DNA of 64,000 nt from Leisingera sp. S132 (GCF_025144465.1 NZ_CP083553.1:3155001-3219000); one strand, 5' to 3'; positions 8,561 to 18,267 are shown, counted from the stretch's first letter. A program made the numbers and translations. The notes: generated by a model from the sequence alone, not told the origin.

Positions 8561-9085
8561 TCAATCCTGGCTGGCAGGGCCAGCGGAACCCTCCGCGGAT
8601 CCGTAAAGCGCAGTCAGCTCCTCCAGTGCGGCCAAGGCGCCTTGCAACTGCACAAGCTTACTGGGATGGCCTGCAAAGGCTTCTTCAAGGAGGTCTTCGC
8701 GGGCAGCCTGCATTTCCGCAGCAGTCCGGCTTCCCTTCTCGGTGAGGCTGTAGGACACACCAGACCGGCCTGCGCCCTGTTTCCGGGTCAGCCCGGCTGA
8801 GGCAAGTTTTCGCAGGGAATACTGGATATTGGGAATATCCACACGATTGGTGATCCGGGCCATTTCCTTGATCGAGATAGCGCGGCCGCCTTCTGCGATC
8901 AGAAGCAGCAAGGTGACTTCCGCTCCTGACAGCGGGATGCCGCTCAGCTGTTCAAAACGATCCACCTGCCAGCGGACAAGTCCTTCATGTGTCCGCTGCA
9001 CCGCAATCTCCAAATCCCGCAGCCGGCAGGAAGACTGATGATCAATAGGGTTTAATAACAAGGACTGGCTGACTGAATGATTCAA
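8561..9085 (-). CDS. MarR-type winged-helix transcriptional regulator
   Basis: The protein has a winged-helix domain with an ISIKEMARITNRVDIPNIQY recognition region and a wing containing GAGRSGVSYSLTEKG, followed by a short helical tail. The best start is TTG 9085 (174 residues), because GGAG lies 7 nt upstream. The frame also runs back to a GTG at 9157, but that extension is Arg-rich and unlike the family. The gene ends 52 bp before the LysR start on the same strand, so the two regulators and fdsGB-fdsA could form one transcript. Its target and ligand are unknown. Confidence 0.75.
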   Translation of the reverse strand: MNHSVSQSLLLNPIDHQSSCRLRDLEIAVQRTHEGLVRWQVDRFEQLSGIPLSGAEVTLLLLIAEGGRAISIKEMARITNRVDIPNIQYSLRKLASAGLTRKQGAGRSGVSYSLTEKGSRTAAEMQAAREDLLEEAFAGHPSKLVQLQGALAALEELTALYGSAEGSAGPASQD

Positions 9086-9415
9086 TGAACAACTCCAAAA
9101 TCTGCTGCCCAAACAGGCAAAATGGTGCGGATCAGAATACTGACGCCTTCGGCGCACCTCCCGGCCTCCAGATCAAGGCAGCTATGCGCCCCTGCAGCAG
9201 GCCCGGCTCAATTCCGAAAATCCAATTCAAATACTGCGCAACATATCCGCTCAAATCGCCGGAACTTCAATACCCTGCCCGATCACACGGCACAGCTCGC
9301 AGGGTAGAAAAAAATCAATGCGCTTTTCCGTTCGGATCGCGAGCCTGAAATGCTTGCAGGAACGCCTGCCGGCCGCCAATTGGCAGCATCCGGTTTCCAG
9401 ATTCTCTGAAAACGC
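9086..9415. other. Intergenic region without a supported gene
   Basis: About 330 bp between the MarR start and the 3' end of the RTX/Hint gene. It holds the MarR promoter side and, near 9370-9395, an imperfect palindrome around CCAATTGG that could act in 3'-end formation of the RTX mRNA. A plus-strand frame at 9085-9348 has no recognisable protein features. Confidence 0.5.
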
Positions 9416-12301
9416 TCAAGACACGGGCAGGTTTTGCAGGTCGCGCCGCCTCATGGCATTGCGGGCAAGCCCGCCGTAGGCCTTGCACACCTGCCTCCTG
9501 CCGGTTGGTCCGGAAAGGCCGATCGCAGAGGTCAGGCCGGGAAACAGCTCAAACAGCTCCCGCCTGCCTTCCGCGTGCAATCCGCGAACAGCCTCAGGGC
9601 CCGGCCAGAACGTTTCCGTTGCAATACCTTCGGCAAAGATCACCTCGTGCTGCTCTGTCATCAGATGCACATAGGTGACCGGCCCGGTTGCCCCGGGCAC
9701 CTGGACGCAGCTTGTGTCCCGCTCTGCAAGAAGCTTGGCGGACAGAAAACTTTCGTCAAGCTGCCCGTCCCCGCCCAAGGCCTTGCGGCCAATCAGCAGC
9801 CGGTGCTGCGGAGACAGCAGCATGGGCCGCTCAGGGCGCAGCAGCCCGCCCGGACGCAGGCAGTAGGGCCTCAGATGCGGACGCCGGGCCAGATCTGCCG
9901 GGCTCAGAGTCCGGCTGCCGGTCCAGATCACCGGCTGATAGCCATTGTCGGCGGTCTGCAGCATATCGCCAACCCGGATCTGCCCAGCCGGCACCGCGCC
10001 GCGCTGCGTGACAATCAGGACATCAGGCGTAAAGCAGGGGATACCCGCGGAATACATCTGCTGCGCGGTCGTCATCTGCGCCGGTGTCACCCCCTGCAGA
10101 ACAAGCTTTTCACCGCTCGGGAAGGTGAGCAGCGCGTTACCGAACCCGTCATCGCTGACAGAAATATCCCAGGCCCGCACCGCGCCCGCCGGTCCGGTGC
10201 CGCCCGTCAGGTTCGAGACGTCCAGCTGGTCATTGTAGAAACCGTCAAGATCGTCATCACCGATGCTGAAATCGGTGATCGTATCGGTGCCGCCGCCACT
10301 GCTCAGGATCAGCTCATCATAGCCAATGCCGCTGGTGATGGAGTCATCGCCGGCCCCGAACGTCACGGTGTCATCCCCGGCGCCCGCATCAATCACGGTG
10401 CCGGCGCTGTCAGCAGAAGCATCCACGACATCTGCCTGATCCGTCAGGTTGAGCGCCTCGATCTCCGAGAAGGTGACCGTGTCGGTCCCGTCGGTGATGG
10501 TGCCGGCCTCATCCCCGGTATAGGTGACGGTGACCCCTGTGGTGACACCCGACATGTCGACAGTGTCGTAATCATTCCCGGCCTCGCCGCCGGTCAGGGT
10601 GTCATTGCCGAACCCGTCCGACATTTCGAAGGTATCAGCGTCGGCCTCACCATACATCAGGTCCGCCCCGCTGCCGCCGATCAGCAGGTCGTTGTCGTTG
10701 CCGCCGTACATTGTGTCGGCGCCGTCGCCGCCCTCCAGCGTGTCATTGCCATCCGTTGCAACGATGCTGTCGTCGCCGGCCCCGCCGACAAGACTGTCGT
10801 CGCCGGCCGAGTTTCTGAGGGTGTCATTGCCAGCGCCGCCGATCAGCGTGTCGTTACCCAGACCCGTCGTCAGGCTGTCGTCGCCATCGCCGCCTTCGAT
10901 GTAGTCGTCACCATCACCGCCAGAGATGGTGTCCGCGCCAAGACCGCCGATCAGAGTATCTGCCCCGGCCCCGCCGTCCATCACATCGTCGCCGTCGCCG
11001 CCGTCCATACTGTCGTTGCCGGCCTCGCCGTACATCAGGTCAGCATCGGCGCCGCCTGCCATCACATCGTGATCATTGCCACCATACAACGTGTCGTTGC
11101 CATCGCCGCCTTCCAGCGTGTCGTTGCCATCGGTCGCAACAATACTGTCATTGCCGGTGCCGCCAACCAGGCTGTCGTCGCCCGCCGAGTTGTGCAGCGT
11201 ATCGTCGCCCTCACCGCCGACCAGCGTGTCATTGCCCAGTCCGGTTGACAGGAAGTCGTTGCCTTCGCCGCCGTCGATGTAGTCATTGCCGTCACCACCG
11301 GAGAGCGTGTCGCCCCCGGCCCCGCCGATCAGCGTATCCGCCCCCTCTCCGCCATCCAGGACATCATCACCGTCACCGCCGTCCAGGCTGTCGTCGCCCT
11401 GTTCGCCCAGCAGCGAGTCATTGCCGCCCTGCCCATAAACAACGTCATTGCCTTCACCGCCCGAAATCGTGTCGGCCCCTTGCTCAAGTAGGGTGACAAC
11501 CGGATCGTCAATGACATCGCCGGACAAGGTGAACCCCGCCAGACCGTCCCGGGTCTGAAGCGTAAACTCGATCGAGGACCGGTCCTCGAACCCGGCGGAG
11601 AACCAGGCGCTCTGATCCGTGTAGGCATTCAGCTGTGTCCCGGTGGCCGTTACCAAACTGCCGTCAGTCGAGGTGCTGAGGTTGGAATCCGAAGAAACGC
11701 CAAAGGAGGTGAAACTGCTGCCGTCAATAATGACTGCTTCGGCATCTCCGTAGCCGCTGTTGTCATCGATATCGTTGAAGGTCGCAGTGGAGTTCAGGTA
11801 AACCGGCTCGCCTGTTGCCGGATCAAAGAATTCCAGCCGGAACGTTGCCTGGTCACCCGCCTGATCCCCTTCCAGCAGGATCTCCGCACCGTCGGTGTAA
11901 CCGAACTGCACTGACATATTCGCGTTAGATTTCCCGACCAGGACCAGTTTGCCCCAGACTTTTGTGCCATCCTCCAATGCCGCAACGTCGCTGAAGACAG
12001 CATAGTTGCCCGCAGAACCTGTCCAGCCGTCATGCGAGATGCTTTGGATATTGCCGATCTTCAGCTCAAGCGGACTGGCGTCCGCGCCCTGTTCGAACCC
12101 GTCCCCCATGTCGCCATAGATGACATCATCACCCTCGCCGCCATCAATGACGTCATTGCCCTCTTCGCCGGCAACGGTGTCAGCACCCTCGCCCGCTTCG
12201 ATAACGTCGTCGCCGGTGCTTCCGGCGAGCTTGTCGTTGCCTTCGGTGCCTTTCAGAGACGCAAGGAGGCCGGAAAGCCAGTCAGGTAGGGGCATAGTCA
12301 A
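9416..12301 (-). CDS. RTX calcium-binding-repeat protein with C-terminal Hint domain
   Basis: This 961-residue acidic protein is probably secreted or surface-exposed. It opens with GGxGxDxxx-type repeats (residues about 15-65), then a non-repetitive region (about 75-270). A long RTX block (about 275-560) follows, of the form GGDGNDTLYGG, expected to bind Ca2+ as parallel beta-rolls. A linker and a Hint (hedgehog/intein-like) domain complete it, beginning at CFTPDVLIVTQRGAVPAGQI with a catalytic-type Cys and ending in SPQHRLLIGRKAL and EQHEVIFAEGI motifs. Hint domains can self-cleave. No N-terminal signal peptide is visible, as expected for type I secretion, but no secretion genes adjoin it. 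The repeat block contains a 126-residue tandem duplication. Confidence 0.88.
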   Translation of the reverse strand: MTMPLPDWLSGLLASLKGTEGNDKLAGSTGDDVIEAGEGADTVAGEEGNDVIDGGEGDDVIYGDMGDGFEQGADASPLELKIGNIQSISHDGWTGSAGNYAVFSDVAALEDGTKVWGKLVLVGKSNANMSVQFGYTDGAEILLEGDQAGDQATFRLEFFDPATGEPVYLNSTATFNDIDDNSGYGDAEAVIIDGSSFTSFGVSSDSNLSTSTDGSLVTATGTQLNAYTDQSAWFSAGFEDRSSIEFTLQTRDGLAGFTLSGDVIDDPVVTLLEQGADTISGGEGNDVVYGQGGNDSLLGEQGDDSLDGGDGDDVLDGGEGADTLIGGAGGDTLSGGDGNDYIDGGEGNDFLSTGLGNDTLVGGEGDDTLHNSAGDDSLVGGTGNDSIVATDGNDTLEGGDGNDTLYGGNDHDVMAGGADADLMYGEAGNDSMDGGDGDDVMDGGAGADTLIGGLGADTISGGDGDDYIEGGDGDDSLTTGLGNDTLIGGAGNDTLRNSAGDDSLVGGAGDDSIVATDGNDTLEGGDGADTMYGGNDNDLLIGGSGADLMYGEADADTFEMSDGFGNDTLTGGEAGNDYDTVDMSGVTTGVTVTYTGDEAGTITDGTDTVTFSEIEALNLTDQADVVDASADSAGTVIDAGAGDDTVTFGAGDDSITSGIGYDELILSSGGGTDTITDFSIGDDDLDGFYNDQLDVSNLTGGTGPAGAVRAWDISVSDDGFGNALLTFPSGEKLVLQGVTPAQMTTAQQMYSAGIPCFTPDVLIVTQRGAVPAGQIRVGDMLQTADNGYQPVIWTGSRTLSPADLARRPHLRPYCLRPGGLLRPERPMLLSPQHRLLIGRKALGGDGQLDESFLSAKLLAERDTSCVQVPGATGPVTYVHLMTEQHEVIFAEGIATETFWPGPEAVRGLHAEGRRELFELFPGLTSAIGLSGPTGRRQVCKAYGGLARNAMRRRDLQNLPVS
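10645..11400 (-). repeat. 378-bp tandem duplication inside the RTX block
   Basis: Two consecutive 378-bp (126-codon) units encode the same order of unusual repeats, for example SLVGGxGxDSIVATDGNDTL, NSAGDDSLVGG and LMYGEA. The spacing was measured from the matching GCCATC-GTYGCAAC segments at 10748 and 11126. The register includes non-consensus repeats, so this is a duplicated block rather than ordinary RTX periodicity. Confidence 0.8.
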
Positions 12302-12747
12302 ATCTCAATCTCTGGCCGCAGGTGCCTGAGCACACAAAGAGCCAAGTGCTCCCGGCAAAACAGCCGCTATTGCGCCCCTCAATACACGCATCCCGGTAAT
12401 GAATCGTAAATCTGGCAGGTGTTGTGAAATTTCCGTAAAGGCCGCAGCAGAAGAACCGGAGCGCCTGCCAGGGCACGCGGCCCGCTCAAAACCCGATCGT
12501 TCGGCGCATTTCACCCTTCAATGTTGAGTGATTCGCATTGTCTTGAAGGCAGTCAGCTAAAAGTGGAATTGTATTTTCGCCGTTTCAGGCCGCTAAAAAG
12601 GCCAAATACAGGGCAACAAGCCGCATCTTAACGGCCCTGAAATGAATCCCTCTGACTGTTTTCACGTCCGGCACCTCGCTGCTGGACCGCCACTGACCGC
12701 TCTCAGGCAGTCCGGCAGACTGAAATGTTGATGGGACCTTCGCTGTA
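12302..12747. promoter_or_regulatory. Divergent promoter region of the RTX gene and chemoreceptor; shared 14-nt motif
   Basis: This 446-bp gap separates divergent starts at 12301 and 12748 and holds no supported gene. The string TTTCAGGCCGCTAA at 12583-12596 recurs exactly at 15233-15246, before the hybrid kinase gene. It may be a shared regulatory site for the two plus-strand signalling genes. No clear sigma-70 promoter was identified. Confidence 0.4.
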
Positions 12748-15099
12748 ATGACTCGACTGTTTAAATTCTGGAACAACATGCGGCTGGGCCGCAAGCTGCC
12801 GCTCTCCATTGCCGCGCCGACAATCTTCCTGACTCTCGCATCGGGCTTCTTCTTTGCCTGGGAAGCCGGGCAGGCGCTCAAAACCAACCGAGAGGCGGCC
12901 TATGCCACGCTTCTGGAAGAGCGCAAGGAGGCATTGGAGAACTGGGTTGCCGGGCTGCGGTCCCAGACCAGAACACTGGTGGCCAGCAAAGCAGTTGAAA
13001 CGGCGCTGCGCGACTTTTCCAACGGGTTCTACTCGCTTGGCGACACGCCCGGCAGCTATCTGCGCGCGGCCTATGGCGAAGGCAACCCGAACCCGGCAGG
13101 CGAACGCTACAAGCTGCTGGACGCCAAAGACAAATCGGCATGGTCCATCCGCCACAAGATGAACCACACCGGCTTCGTGACATTCCTCGAAGAGCAGGGA
13201 TTCCTGGATGCCTACCTTTTGGATGTGCAGGGCAACATGGTCTACTCGGTCCACAAAGACGAAGACTTCGCGCTGAACTACCTGGACGGGCCGTACAAGG
13301 ACAGCGGGCTGGGTCTGGCGTTCCGCACGGCCCTGGAAATGGAGCAGGGCAGTGTGTTCCTGTCGGAAATGGCCGGATATGCGCCCGATGGCGGGGCGGC
13401 CGCGATGTTTGTCTCCTCTCCCATCTACAAGAAAGACGCGATCATGGGGGCGCTGGTGCTGCGCGTGCCGGTGGATGGCATCGCCGGCATCCTCTCCCAT
13501 TCCGCGCTGCTCGGCGAAACCGGGCAGGCCTATCTGGTGCGCGGCGACGGCATCGCCCTGACCGCATCGGAACGCGAGGGCGGCCACCAGGTTCTGACCA
13601 AGCTGCCGGAACTGCAGCAGATCACTGCAGCGCTCAGCGGCGGGGAAAGCAGCTTCTCAGGAACCCCCGGCCTTGCTGGCCAGCCGGTTGAGGCGATGGC
13701 TGCGGGCGTCGGACTCAACGACCGAACCTGGGGCATTGTGCTGGAAGTCGACAGCGCCGAGGCCCTGGCGGCCGAGAAAAGCCTGGTCAATGCTTCCATG
13801 CTGCAGGCAGTCGGGGTTGCCCTGGCGGTGGCCCTGCTGTCCTGGATCGCGGCCCGCGGCATTGCGCGCAAGGTGTCCGGCCTGTCTGACAGCGTGGAGC
13901 ACATTGCCGCAAAGGACTATGGCCACCCAGTGGCTGGTCTGGGCACTGGCGACGAATTCGGCAACATCGCCGGTATTCTGGAAGGCTTTAAAACCGATCT
14001 GCAAAACGCCCAGCTTGCTGAAGAAGAGCGGGCGGAAGCACAGCGCGAGCAGGATCTTGTTGTGAATGAATTGCGCACCGGCCTGACCCATCTGGCAAAG
14101 GGCGACTTTTCGACCACGATCGATACGCCCTTCCCCGAGGCTTACAAGGGCCTGCGCCTCGACTTCAACCAGACGGTCAACACGCTGAACGCCACCGTGC
14201 GCGAAGTTGTGGAAGCCACCACCAGCATCCGCAACGGCACGTCGGAAATCAGCCAGGCTTCCGACGATCTGTCGCAGCGCACCGAAAGCCAGGCCGCGAC
14301 ACTGGAACAGACCGCAGCGGCCCTTGATCAGATGACCGCCAGCGTCAAGGCCGCCGCAGATGGCGCCCGCAAAGTCGAAGCTTCCATGAACGAAGCCCGG
14401 GACGAAGCACTGGCCAGCGGCGAGGTTGTCCAGAACGCCGTTACCGCAATGAATGGCATTGAGGAGTCCTCCCGCCATATCTCGCAGATCATCGGCGTGA
14501 TCGACGACATCGCCTTCCAGACCAACCTGCTGGCCTTGAACGCAGGCGTCGAAGCTGCCCGGGCCGGCGAAGCGGGCCGCGGCTTCGCCGTCGTCGCCTC
14601 CGAAGTGCGGGCACTTGCGCAGCGTTCGTCAGATGCAGCCATGGAAATCAAAACGCTGATCTCCAATTCCGGCGAACAGGTCGAAAAGGGCGTGGATCTG
14701 GTCGGCAAGGCCGGCGAGGCGCTGCACAGCATCGTGTCGCAAGTCTCCCACATCTCCGGTCTGGTCTCGGACATCGCCACAGGCGCGGCAGAGCAGTCGA
14801 CCGGCATCGGCGAAATCAATACCGGGGTGATGCAGCTGGACCAGGTCACCCAGCAAAACGCCGCCATGGTCGAGCAAATGACCGCAGCGGGCCAATTGCT
14901 GAATGGCGACGCCTCCAACCTGGCCGGTCTGGTGGCGCAATTCGATGTTGGGCAGGAAACCGCCGCCCCGCGCGAGGCGGCCTCCCTTCCGGAGGTTCCG
15001 TCGGCACATGGAACCGGCTGGGATGAGATCCCCGAGGTGCCGGCCCCCGTGCCAGTCTCAGAGGGATCAGCCGCCTTGGCAAAATGGCAGGACTTCTGA
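12748..15099 (+). CDS. Methyl-accepting chemotaxis protein with large periplasmic sensor
   Basis: A 783-residue chemoreceptor. Transmembrane helix 1 covers about residues 17-40. A long extracytoplasmic sensor (about 41-350) with a dCache-like ending (SVFLSEMAGYAPDG, FVSSPIYKKDAIMGALVLRV) follows, then helix 2 (about 350-370), a HAMP region and the signalling domain. The hairpin tip IDDIAFQTNLLALNAGVEAA and AGRGFAVVASEVRALAQRS are the conserved CheA/CheW contact region. The protein ends AKWQDF, close to the xWxxF pentapeptide that tethers CheR/CheB in other bacteria. The ligand is unknown. It is followed by a hybrid kinase in the same direction, but no other che genes are present. Confidence 0.93.
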   Translation: MTRLFKFWNNMRLGRKLPLSIAAPTIFLTLASGFFFAWEAGQALKTNREAAYATLLEERKEALENWVAGLRSQTRTLVASKAVETALRDFSNGFYSLGDTPGSYLRAAYGEGNPNPAGERYKLLDAKDKSAWSIRHKMNHTGFVTFLEEQGFLDAYLLDVQGNMVYSVHKDEDFALNYLDGPYKDSGLGLAFRTALEMEQGSVFLSEMAGYAPDGGAAAMFVSSPIYKKDAIMGALVLRVPVDGIAGILSHSALLGETGQAYLVRGDGIALTASEREGGHQVLTKLPELQQITAALSGGESSFSGTPGLAGQPVEAMAAGVGLNDRTWGIVLEVDSAEALAAEKSLVNASMLQAVGVALAVALLSWIAARGIARKVSGLSDSVEHIAAKDYGHPVAGLGTGDEFGNIAGILEGFKTDLQNAQLAEEERAEAQREQDLVVNELRTGLTHLAKGDFSTTIDTPFPEAYKGLRLDFNQTVNTLNATVREVVEATTSIRNGTSEISQASDDLSQRTESQAATLEQTAAALDQMTASVKAAADGARKVEASMNEARDEALASGEVVQNAVTAMNGIEESSRHISQIIGVIDDIAFQTNLLALNAGVEAARAGEAGRGFAVVASEVRALAQRSSDAAMEIKTLISNSGEQVEKGVDLVGKAGEALHSIVSQVSHISGLVSDIATGAAEQSTGIGEINTGVMQLDQVTQQNAAMVEQMTAAGQLLNGDASNLAGLVAQFDVGQETAAPREAASLPEVPSAHGTGWDEIPEVPAPVPVSEGSAALAKWQDF

Positions 15100-15232
15100 T
15101 CCCGACGGTCCGGTCCTCAGCAACGGCTGCTGCCGTTGCCACACTCCACAGCAGCTGCAAGCACCCGTATTGTGGAAACCGGATTTTCAGACTTTAAAAG
15201 GAACATAGAGCAAAACCGGACACCGGGCAAAA

Positions 15233-15246
15233 TTTCAGGCCGCTAA
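15233..15246 (+). promoter_or_regulatory. Second copy of the 14-nt leader motif, upstream of the hybrid kinase
   Basis: TTTCAGGCCGCTAA occurs 38 bp before the kinase start and is identical to 12583-12596 upstream of the chemoreceptor. The 184-bp intergenic stretch also has a perfect 7-bp hairpin at 15121-15138 (CAACGGC/GCCGTTG) just after the MCP stop. That hairpin lacks a T-tract. Confidence 0.35.
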
Positions 15247-15283
15247 TGCCAAAGGTGTTTTCGGAAAAAGCAAAGGTGGCTGA

Positions 15284-18235
15284 ATGGCCCTGTCAAATCT
15301 CCCCGCGCGCTGGATGCGTGCCTTTGGCAACAGGACTTACCTTCCTGCCCTGCTTGCACTGGCGGTGGTATGTGCTGCGGGACTCTATGCCGAAAGACAA
15401 AACGCCACGATCCACTTCCAGTCACAGCGCGCCGACACGCAGCAGGCGGCGGGGATGATCAAATCCCGCCTCGAGGGCCAGTTGAACGGCGACTACCAGC
15501 GCCTGCGCGGCCTTGCTGCAATGCTGGCGACAGAACCGGACATAAGCCAGGAACGGTTCAGCCGGATTGCCGCCCAGGTATTGGAGGGGAAAACCGCCAT
15601 CCGCCATATTGCGGCAGCTCCCGGACTTGTTGTTACCCTTGTGCACCCGATGAGAGGCAACGAAGCGGCCCTGGGGCTGGATTACAACAAGAACGAGGCA
15701 CAGCGCGCTGCCGCGCACCGGGTGCGCGACAGCGGTGAAATGGTTCTGGCTGGCCCCGTCAATCTTGTACAGGGCGGTACCGGGTTCATTTACCGCCTGC
15801 CGATCTTCACCGGCACCGGAGAACAGCGCCAGTTCTGGGGCATTCTCTCGGCAGTTGTCGAAACAGACACCCTGTATGCGATTACCGGCCTGCATGCCCG
15901 CGGCAAGCTGGAGCTTGCGCTGACAGGCCGGGACGGAACAGGAGCGGCCGGGCAGCAGTTTTTTGGCTCAGCTGGCATTTTTGCGGACAACCCGGTACTT
16001 TTGGACATTATGCTGCCCGCCGGGTCCTGGCAGATGGCAGCCCGCCCGCAGGACGGATGGCAGAACAGCCCCGGCAACCTTTGGCAGCTTCGGTTCGCGC
16101 TTCTGGTGGCAGGCACTCTGATCGTGTTCCCCACATTTCTGGCAGGCAGGCTGTCCAATGCCCGGCAAGCCGTGATCGGCAAGCTGCGCCACCGCGAAGC
16201 GGAACTGGAGGCGGTATCGCGGCGGCTGGAGATTGCGGTCAAGACCTCCCGGGTTGGCATCTGGGAATACGACGCCGCGGCCCAGCGGGTAAGCTGGGAC
16301 AGCCGGATGCACGAGCTTTACGGCGTGCCTGAGGAACTGGGTCCGCCAAGTGCAGAGGCCTGGACCGAAACACTGCATCCGGATGACCGCAACAGGGTTC
16401 AGGATGCCTTGAATACCGCAGAAGAGAACCACGCCAGCTTTGCCTCTGATTTCCGGATTGTCCTGGACAACGGCACAATTAAGCACATCCGGGCTCTGGC
16501 CAGCCCGTTCACCGATGCCCGCGGCCGGAAGCTGATGATCGGCGTCAACTGGAATGTCTCAGAGGATGTGAGCCTGCGCGAGGAACTGATCCGCGCCAAC
16601 CAGACCCTGTCCGAACGCAACAGTGAGCTGAAACTAGGCAAGCAGGCCCTGGAACAGGCGCATGCGGAACTGCAAAAGCAACAGGCGGAGCTGCACCGCC
16701 TGTCGCTGGTGGCCAAACACGCCTCAGACAGTATCATCCTGACAGATGCGAAGCGCCGGATTCTTTGGGTCAACGACGCCTTCACGCGGGCAACAGGCTA
16801 TCTGGCAACTGACGCCATCGGCCGGACGCCGTCCGAACTTCTGGACGGGCCGGCAACCAACGCCCAGGTGATCCAGGAAATGAACCGCCACAAGGAACTT
16901 GGCATCCGCTATCACAACGAGGTTCTCAACTACACGAAATCGGGCGACGAAGTCTGGTTCGACACCAACATCGTGCCGGTGACATGTGCGGATGGATCTG
17001 TGGATCTGATCATCGGCATCGAACGGGACATCACCCGCAGCAAGCAGCGGGAACGCGAACTGGCAGAGGCAAAACTTGCGGCGGAGCAGGCCGACCGCGC
17101 CAAGTCGGAGTTTCTTGCCAACATGAGCCATGAGATCCGCACACCGATGAACGGCATCATCGGTATGGCCGACCTCCTGGCGGAGGCGGAACTGCCGCCT
17201 GACGAACTGCAAAACGTCGAGACCATCCGCAGCTCGGCCCAGGCCCTGCTGAAGATCATCAACGATATCCTCGACCTGTCACGCCTGGAGGCGGGCAAAC
17301 TTTCGATCACAGGAGAGGACTTCAATCTGCGCGACTGTGTCAGCAGTGCTGCCAATCTTTTCCAACCGAAGGCTCTGGAAAAGGGCCTGCCGCTGGAAAT
17401 CAGCTATGCAGACGGATTGCCGGAACGGATGCACGGCGATGACGGACGCTTGCGCCAGATCCTTGTTAACCTGATTGGCAACGCAGTGAAATTCACGACG
17501 GACGGCAGAATTTCCGTTCGGGTGTCGCATGCGCCTGGCAACCCCTACCGCCTGATTGCCGAAGTCGAGGACAGCGGGATCGGCATCTCCGAGGACCAGG
17601 CACGCCACATCTTCGACCGTTTCACACAGGCCGATGCCGCCACGACCAAAGCGTTCGGGGGAACCGGATTGGGCCTGACCATCTCCAGCATGCTGGCAAA
17701 GCGGATGGGCGGCGGTATCTCGGTCACCTCGGAGCTGGGCCTGGGGTCCTGTTTCCGGCTTGAACTCCAGCTTCAACCGGCAGGCGAAACCGCAAACGAA
17801 GTTGCGCCGCTGTCTTTGGACAGCCCTCCGCAGATTGCGCCTTGCAGGGTTCTCCTGGCGGAAGACAACCAGACAAACCGGCTGCTGATCCGCAAGTATC
17901 TGCGCAACCAGCCGGTGGAACTCGCCGAAGCCGCCAACGGGCGCGCTGCCGTGGAGATGTGCCAGAAGCTGCGTCCGGATATCATTCTGATGGACATGTC
18001 GATGCCGGTTCTCGATGGTCTCGGCGCCACCCGGGAGATCCGCAGCCTGCCCGGTCGCCAGCCGGTCATCGTGGCCCTGACTGCCAACGCCTTTGCCAGC
18101 GATGAGCAGGCCTGCCTGGAGGCCGGCATGGACCACTTCCTGGCCAAGCCCGTGAAAAAATCCGTGCTTCTGCACAGGCTGGCTGCGATCACTGAAGAGA
18201 TCGCTCCGCAGCAAGAACCCCGGGCCAGCGCCTGA
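15284..18235 (+). CDS. CHASE-PAS-PAS hybrid sensor histidine kinase/response regulator
   Basis: A 983-residue membrane kinase. A transmembrane helix (about 19-37) is followed by an extracytoplasmic CHASE domain (about 60-260) and a second membrane segment near 268-290. Two PAS domains come next (MHELYGVPEELGPPSAEAW and KHASDSIILTDAKRRILWVN), with a coiled coil between them. The HisKA domain has the phosphorylated H616 in FLANMSHEIRTPMNG. An HATPase domain (DSGIGISEDQ, GTGLGL) and a C-terminal receiver with D904 in IILMDMSMP complete it. CHASE domains bind small ligands such as cytokinin-like or aromatic compounds, but the ligand here is unknown. No HPt protein or output regulator adjoins it. 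The start is supported by GGTGG 4 nt upstream. Confidence 0.92.
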   Translation: MALSNLPARWMRAFGNRTYLPALLALAVVCAAGLYAERQNATIHFQSQRADTQQAAGMIKSRLEGQLNGDYQRLRGLAAMLATEPDISQERFSRIAAQVLEGKTAIRHIAAAPGLVVTLVHPMRGNEAALGLDYNKNEAQRAAAHRVRDSGEMVLAGPVNLVQGGTGFIYRLPIFTGTGEQRQFWGILSAVVETDTLYAITGLHARGKLELALTGRDGTGAAGQQFFGSAGIFADNPVLLDIMLPAGSWQMAARPQDGWQNSPGNLWQLRFALLVAGTLIVFPTFLAGRLSNARQAVIGKLRHREAELEAVSRRLEIAVKTSRVGIWEYDAAAQRVSWDSRMHELYGVPEELGPPSAEAWTETLHPDDRNRVQDALNTAEENHASFASDFRIVLDNGTIKHIRALASPFTDARGRKLMIGVNWNVSEDVSLREELIRANQTLSERNSELKLGKQALEQAHAELQKQQAELHRLSLVAKHASDSIILTDAKRRILWVNDAFTRATGYLATDAIGRTPSELLDGPATNAQVIQEMNRHKELGIRYHNEVLNYTKSGDEVWFDTNIVPVTCADGSVDLIIGIERDITRSKQRERELAEAKLAAEQADRAKSEFLANMSHEIRTPMNGIIGMADLLAEAELPPDELQNVETIRSSAQALLKIINDILDLSRLEAGKLSITGEDFNLRDCVSSAANLFQPKALEKGLPLEISYADGLPERMHGDDGRLRQILVNLIGNAVKFTTDGRISVRVSHAPGNPYRLIAEVEDSGIGISEDQARHIFDRFTQADAATTKAFGGTGLGLTISSMLAKRMGGGISVTSELGLGSCFRLELQLQPAGETANEVAPLSLDSPPQIAPCRVLLAEDNQTNRLLIRKYLRNQPVELAEAANGRAAVEMCQKLRPDIILMDMSMPVLDGLGATREIRSLPGRQPVIVALTANAFASDEQACLEAGMDHFLAKPVKKSVLLHRLAAITEEIAPQQEPRASA

Positions 18236-18267
18236 CAAAGAGGGCCGCAGCCCGTCCGGGTGCGGGC

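Noticed and set aside
9085-9348. 87-codon plus-strand frame between MarR and RTX genes
   Set aside because: No recognisable domain or signal, and it overlaps the MarR ribosome-binding region.
10645-12200. Regularly spaced short repeats that look CRISPR-like at the DNA level
   Set aside because: They are in frame, encode GGxGxDxxx calcium-binding repeats, have no unique spacers of constant length and no cas genes nearby.
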